Source: Aquimarina sp. (lineage in GTDB: Bacteria > Bacteroidota > Bacteroidia > Flavobacteriales > Flavobacteriaceae). From it: a stretch of DNA of 9,162 nt. Positions 6,471 to 9,162 of the stretch are shown piece by piece. The stretch lies in NCBI GenBank assembly GCA_020628975.1, contig JAHDEF010000063.1, forward strand, positions 1 to 9,162, read 5' to 3'. The first letter of the stretch is position 1. The number at the start of each line of letters is the position of its first letter. The translations under genes and the position numbers were made by a program. The notes beneath the pieces were generated by a model. The model was given only the letters and a program-made list of their open reading frames with translations, ran no database searches and was not told the origin of the DNA.

Positions 6471-7359
6471 GCAATTAATTGTTGTGGTTGGGCCAACGGC
6501 TATAGGAAAAACAGCACTAGCTATTAAACTAGCACAGCTCTATAACACCGAAATTCTTTCAGCAGATAGTAGACAATTTTTTAAAGAAATGACTATAGGT
6601 ACCGCAGTACCTGATCAGGAAGAATTAGTAGCTGCTAAACATCATTTTATTCAACATATATCAGTTAAGCAACCTTATAGTATTGGAGATTTTGAAAAAG
6701 AAGCGATCTCTAAAATAGATACATTATTTAAAAAGTATGATACATTAATTATGGTTGGTGGTTCTGGAATGTATGTAGACGCTGTTTGTAACGGTATTGA
6801 TGAATTCCCTGAAGTCCCTACCGATGTTAAAAAACATGTACAAGATATTTTTGACAAACAGGGTTTGGAAAGTCTTTGTGAAATATTGAAAGAAAAAGAT
6901 ACTATTCATTATCAAAATATTGCACTTCAAAATCCGCAACGGGTAATGCGAGCCGTCGAAGTTTGTTTGGCAAGTGGTAAACCTTACTCCTCTTTCCTAA
7001 AAAAACATCATACAAAAAGACCTTTTGATATTATCAAAATAGGTATTCAAGCAGATCGAGAGATCATCTACAACCGTATCAATAGTCGTGTAGACCTTAT
7101 GGTCCAAAACGGGTTATTAGAAGAAGCCAAAGCTTTAATCCCCTTTAAACATTTAAATGCCTTAAACACGGTAGGATACAAAGAACTCTTTAACTATTTC
7201 AACGGTGATTGGGATTTGGAATTTGCTATTTCCGAAATTAAAAAAAATACACGCAGATTTGCTAAACGTCAATTGACTTGGTATCGAAAGGATGAAAGTA
7301 TTCATTGGGTAGCTTACGACTCCTCATTCGATCAAGTAATTAAAATCTTTTCTCGTTAA
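6460..7359 (+). CDS. miaA: tRNA dimethylallyltransferase MiaA
   Basis: MiaA transfers a dimethylallyl group from DMAPP to N6 of A37 in tRNAs that read codons beginning with U, giving i6A37 in the cytoplasm. From the start at 6460 the 299-aa product shows the P-loop GPTAIGKT (11-18), the DSRQ substrate motif (36-39), GGSGMY (100-105), NPQRVMRAVEV (158-168), the TVGYKEL segment (237-243) and the C-terminal NTRRFAKRQLTWYRK (263-277), all in family order. An upstream in-frame ATG at 6436 would add eight residues and has GGAG 7 nt before it. The start at 6460 matches where the family usually begins, just before the P-loop, and such leaders matter little in Bacteroidota. Either way the gene overlaps the end of the channel gene, so the two are probably co-translated. 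It is the last gene of its cluster. Confidence 0.95.
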   Translation: MKNKQLIVVVGPTAIGKTALAIKLAQLYNTEILSADSRQFFKEMTIGTAVPDQEELVAAKHHFIQHISVKQPYSIGDFEKEAISKIDTLFKKYDTLIMVGGSGMYVDAVCNGIDEFPEVPTDVKKHVQDIFDKQGLESLCEILKEKDTIHYQNIALQNPQRVMRAVEVCLASGKPYSSFLKKHHTKRPFDIIKIGIQADREIIYNRINSRVDLMVQNGLLEEAKALIPFKHLNALNTVGYKELFNYFNGDWDLEFAISEIKKNTRRFAKRQLTWYRKDESIHWVAYDSSFDQVIKIFSR

Positions 7360-7380
7360 AATGAGAACATTATAATTCTC
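7350..7380 (+). terminator. Possible weak hairpin at the end of miaA
   Basis: TTCTC (7350-7354), GAGAA (7363-7367) and TTCTC (7376-7380) follow each other at the stop codon of miaA. They allow two alternative short hairpins, each with a 5-bp stem and an 8-nt loop. A T-rich tail is present only loosely (CCCTTTTG at 7387-7394). It may slow or end transcription of the nuclease-channel-miaA operon, but the stem is weak. Confidence 0.25.
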
Positions 7381-7494
7381 TATACACCCTTTTGTTATGT
7401 AATTTCGAATTATCAATTTAATCAAATAAAGTACATATTAAACTAACAAATACACACATAATACATAATTTATTGCTTTTTATCGATTTTTATA

Positions 7495-7524
7495 TTGATT
7501 AATTGTAAGAAAAAAGTATATTTG
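7495..7524 (+). promoter_or_regulatory. Bacteroidota-type promoter for the beta-helix protein gene
   Basis: TTG at 7495-7497, a 19-nt spacer, and TATATTTG at 7517-7524 match the Bacteroidota housekeeping consensus (TTG, 17-23 nt, TAnnTTTG) exactly. Transcription would begin about 5-7 nt after the TTTG, near 7530, leaving a leader of about 24 nt before the ATG at 7554. The rest of the 194-nt gap after miaA (7360-7494) is very AT-rich and shows no gene or RNA that I recognise. Confidence 0.72.
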
Positions 7525-7553
7525 ACTTACAAATAATCAAAAAGCCCCCAAAT

Positions 7554-9162
7554 ATGATTACGAATACCTTTTCGGGATTTTTATCCCCAAAATGGCTTTC
7601 TAGTGCCATTTTCTCAGCAATTTTCTTTTTTACTACTAGTGTATTTGCCAAAACTTGGTATATCAACAAAAACCAAAATGCGAATCAATTACAATATTTA
7701 ATTGATCAAGCTACTTCTGGTGATGTCATTTATTTTGTAGATGGAGCCGATTACGACATGGGCGGAAGAACTATCCTTGTTAATAAAGGTATCACCTTTC
7801 AAGGGTTTACCCCCAATGGTTACAATTCTAATACTCGCGGCTCATCGGGTATTCAGACCAATCTTACAAATGTGATCTCTTTTCTAATTCGTTCAAATAA
7901 TGTAACGTTTGATAACATTAAAATAAGTGCTGTAAATAATGACGTTGTACTAATTGATGCACGATCAGAGCGATACATAAATAATTTTAGAACACCAGGA
8001 TATACAGCTAACGACCAATACACAGGTATCGCATTTAAAAATGTGGAGCTTAACGGTGGTTTTTATAGTTGTTTCGCTGGAAATGGAATGCAGGCTGATT
8101 TCGAAAATGTTTCCTTTTTAGATTTTGGAAGAATCGGGTATATTAACGACCGTAGAACCCGAGTAAATGGTACTAAAAGAGCTACGTTTTTAAAATGTCG
8201 CTTTGAACCAAAACCACCTACAGGCACCTTCGGATTTGACGCTCGAGGCATATCTTTTGATGCCGGAAATACTTCTTACCCTGTAGTTTGGAATGCAGAA
8301 GGTAGCTATATTATTGAATGTGATTTTATAAATACAGGGGTAGCCTTTTCACGTATTAAAAACGTTAATATTAGTGCTAATACTTTTACGGATAATACAG
8401 CTTTTGTTGATATGATTCATATTGAAGAATTCTCTAACGACATGTTAATTTCGTGGAATCAGTTTAACTGTAATGCACAATCAACTCGTGCTGCTAACGA
8501 TTTTGAAAGAAGTAGAATTATCACTTTAGACAGCGAACTACAAGCGGTTAGTAACATCACTATTCAAAATAACACTGCTTCTGGGCAGTACAACTTTTTT
8601 GTAAATGGATATGCCCCAACAAACGTAAGTATAAAGAATAATAATTTTTCTAATGCTTTCCCTTACGGAGAAAGTGTAGTTGATTTTAGGTACTACGAAA
8701 ATTATGCAAAGCAGGGTGAAACGATTGACGCAAATCAAGAATTTGTTTCAAGAAATATCACTGTAACTGGAAATACTGGTTTTAAAAATTGGAACAAAGA
8801 AATTCGTGTAAATGTTCCTTTAAACGGAAACACTATAACTATTGATAATGCTCAATTTTCTAGCGGAAAAGTAAATCTAAATTTTATTCAAGATCCTACA
8901 CCTTTACGATGGACAGGAATCTATGAAATTGTTAATGCTGGTGATACTACTAAAAAATTAGCAAGTGATGGTTCTGCCTACGGTATTGAAACAAATTCTA
9001 ACACAAACAATACTACAAAGTGGGAAATTACTTGGGTTCCACCTTACTACTATACTATTAAAAATGTGAGTAACAATAAGTATCTAGAAACTCACAAAGG
9101 CTATACGGAAAAAGAAATTTTAGAATGGGCAAGGGCGGTTAAATGGGAAAGATTAGTGGTTA
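7554..9162 (+). CDS. Secreted parallel beta-helix protein with ricin-like domain (partial, 3' end missing)
   Basis: An open frame of 536 codons runs from the ATG at 7554 off the right edge without a stop. Residues 1-32 form a Sec signal peptide: a long leader, the hydrophobic SSAIFSAIFFFTTSV, and cleavage probably after VFA, before KTWYINKN. Residues about 33-440 look like a right-handed parallel beta-helix (pectate-lyase-like). They contain GDVIYFVDGADYDMGG near the start and then repeated short strands ending in Asn, such as NVTFDNIKIS, NVNISANTFTD, NITIQNNTAS and NVSIKNNNFS. Residues about 453-536 (TGIYEIVNAGDTTKKLAS, then KWEITWVPPYYYTIKNVSNN, then KYLET) resemble a ricin-type beta-trefoil carbohydrate-binding repeat. 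The protein is probably exported and polysaccharide-active or adhesive; a type IX secretion tail would lie beyond the window. No catalytic residues can be assigned, so lyase activity is not shown. It has its own strong promoter and is unrelated to the upstream operon. Confidence 0.85.
   Translation, partial: MITNTFSGFLSPKWLSSAIFSAIFFFTTSVFAKTWYINKNQNANQLQYLIDQATSGDVIYFVDGADYDMGGRTILVNKGITFQGFTPNGYNSNTRGSSGIQTNLTNVISFLIRSNNVTFDNIKISAVNNDVVLIDARSERYINNFRTPGYTANDQYTGIAFKNVELNGGFYSCFAGNGMQADFENVSFLDFGRIGYINDRRTRVNGTKRATFLKCRFEPKPPTGTFGFDARGISFDAGNTSYPVVWNAEGSYIIECDFINTGVAFSRIKNVNISANTFTDNTAFVDMIHIEEFSNDMLISWNQFNCNAQSTRAANDFERSRIITLDSELQAVSNITIQNNTASGQYNFFVNGYAPTNVSIKNNNFSNAFPYGESVVDFRYYENYAKQGETIDANQEFVSRNITVTGNTGFKNWNKEIRVNVPLNGNTITIDNAQFSSGKVNLNFIQDPTPLRWTGIYEIVNAGDTTKKLASDGSAYGIETNSNTNNTTKWEITWVPPYYYTIKNVSNNKYLETHKGYTEKEILEWARAVKWERLVV

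Noticed and set aside
6675..6939. Two overlapping minus-strand open frames inside miaA
   Set aside because: Both are antisense to conserved miaA sequence and overlap each other in different frames.
8063..8738. Minus-strand open frames at 8063-8251 and 8538-8738
   Set aside because: Both are antisense to the continuous beta-helix reading frame, which has a signal peptide and a strong promoter.

Overview
The window is AT-rich, densely packed bacterial DNA that most likely comes from the chromosome of a member of the Bacteroidota, probably a flavobacterium. Three things point there: a promoter of the Bacteroidota type (TTG, 19 nt, then TATATTTG) at 7495-7524; starts preceded by A-rich leaders rather than strong Shine-Dalgarno sequences; and the types of protein encoded. 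The core looks like ordinary chromosome. I see no transposase, integrase, phage gene, CRISPR array, tRNA or rRNA.

Layout. On the minus strand at the left edge lie a metallo-beta-lactamase-fold hydrolase (100-876) and, 4 nt beyond its stop, the first 31 codons of a membrane-anchored or secreted protein that runs off the window (1-95). A 124-nt divergent intergenic region with a 12-bp perfect palindrome separates them from a plus-strand 483-aa conserved protein of unclear function (1001-2452). Next come a Gfo/Idh/MocA-family NAD(P)-dependent oxidoreductase (2551-3510) and, 3 nt later, a YggS/PLPBP-type pyridoxal-phosphate homeostasis protein (3514-4182). An intergenic element follows, with a 10-bp-arm inverted repeat and three tandem CAACTAT-type heptamers.

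The second cluster is a tight plus-strand operon. It holds a DnaQ-like exonuclease fused to a UvrC/Cho-like GIY-YIG nuclease (4294-5658, TTG start), a Kv-type voltage-gated potassium channel with a C-terminal zinc ribbon (5664-6470, TTG start), and the tRNA modification enzyme MiaA (6460-7359, overlapping the channel gene). No metabolic link between these three is evident beyond co-transcription.

The right end carries a separate gene with its own strong promoter. It encodes a secreted parallel beta-helix protein followed by what looks like a ricin-type beta-trefoil domain, cut by the window edge at codon 536. It is probably a surface or extracellular carbohydrate-active or adhesive protein.

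No clear novel defence or mobile system is present. The items most worth a second look are the exonuclease/GIY-YIG fusion, which keeps a UvrC-like four-cysteine signature; the zinc-ribbon channel; the 483-aa protein; the repeat element at 4180-4277; and the beta-helix protein.
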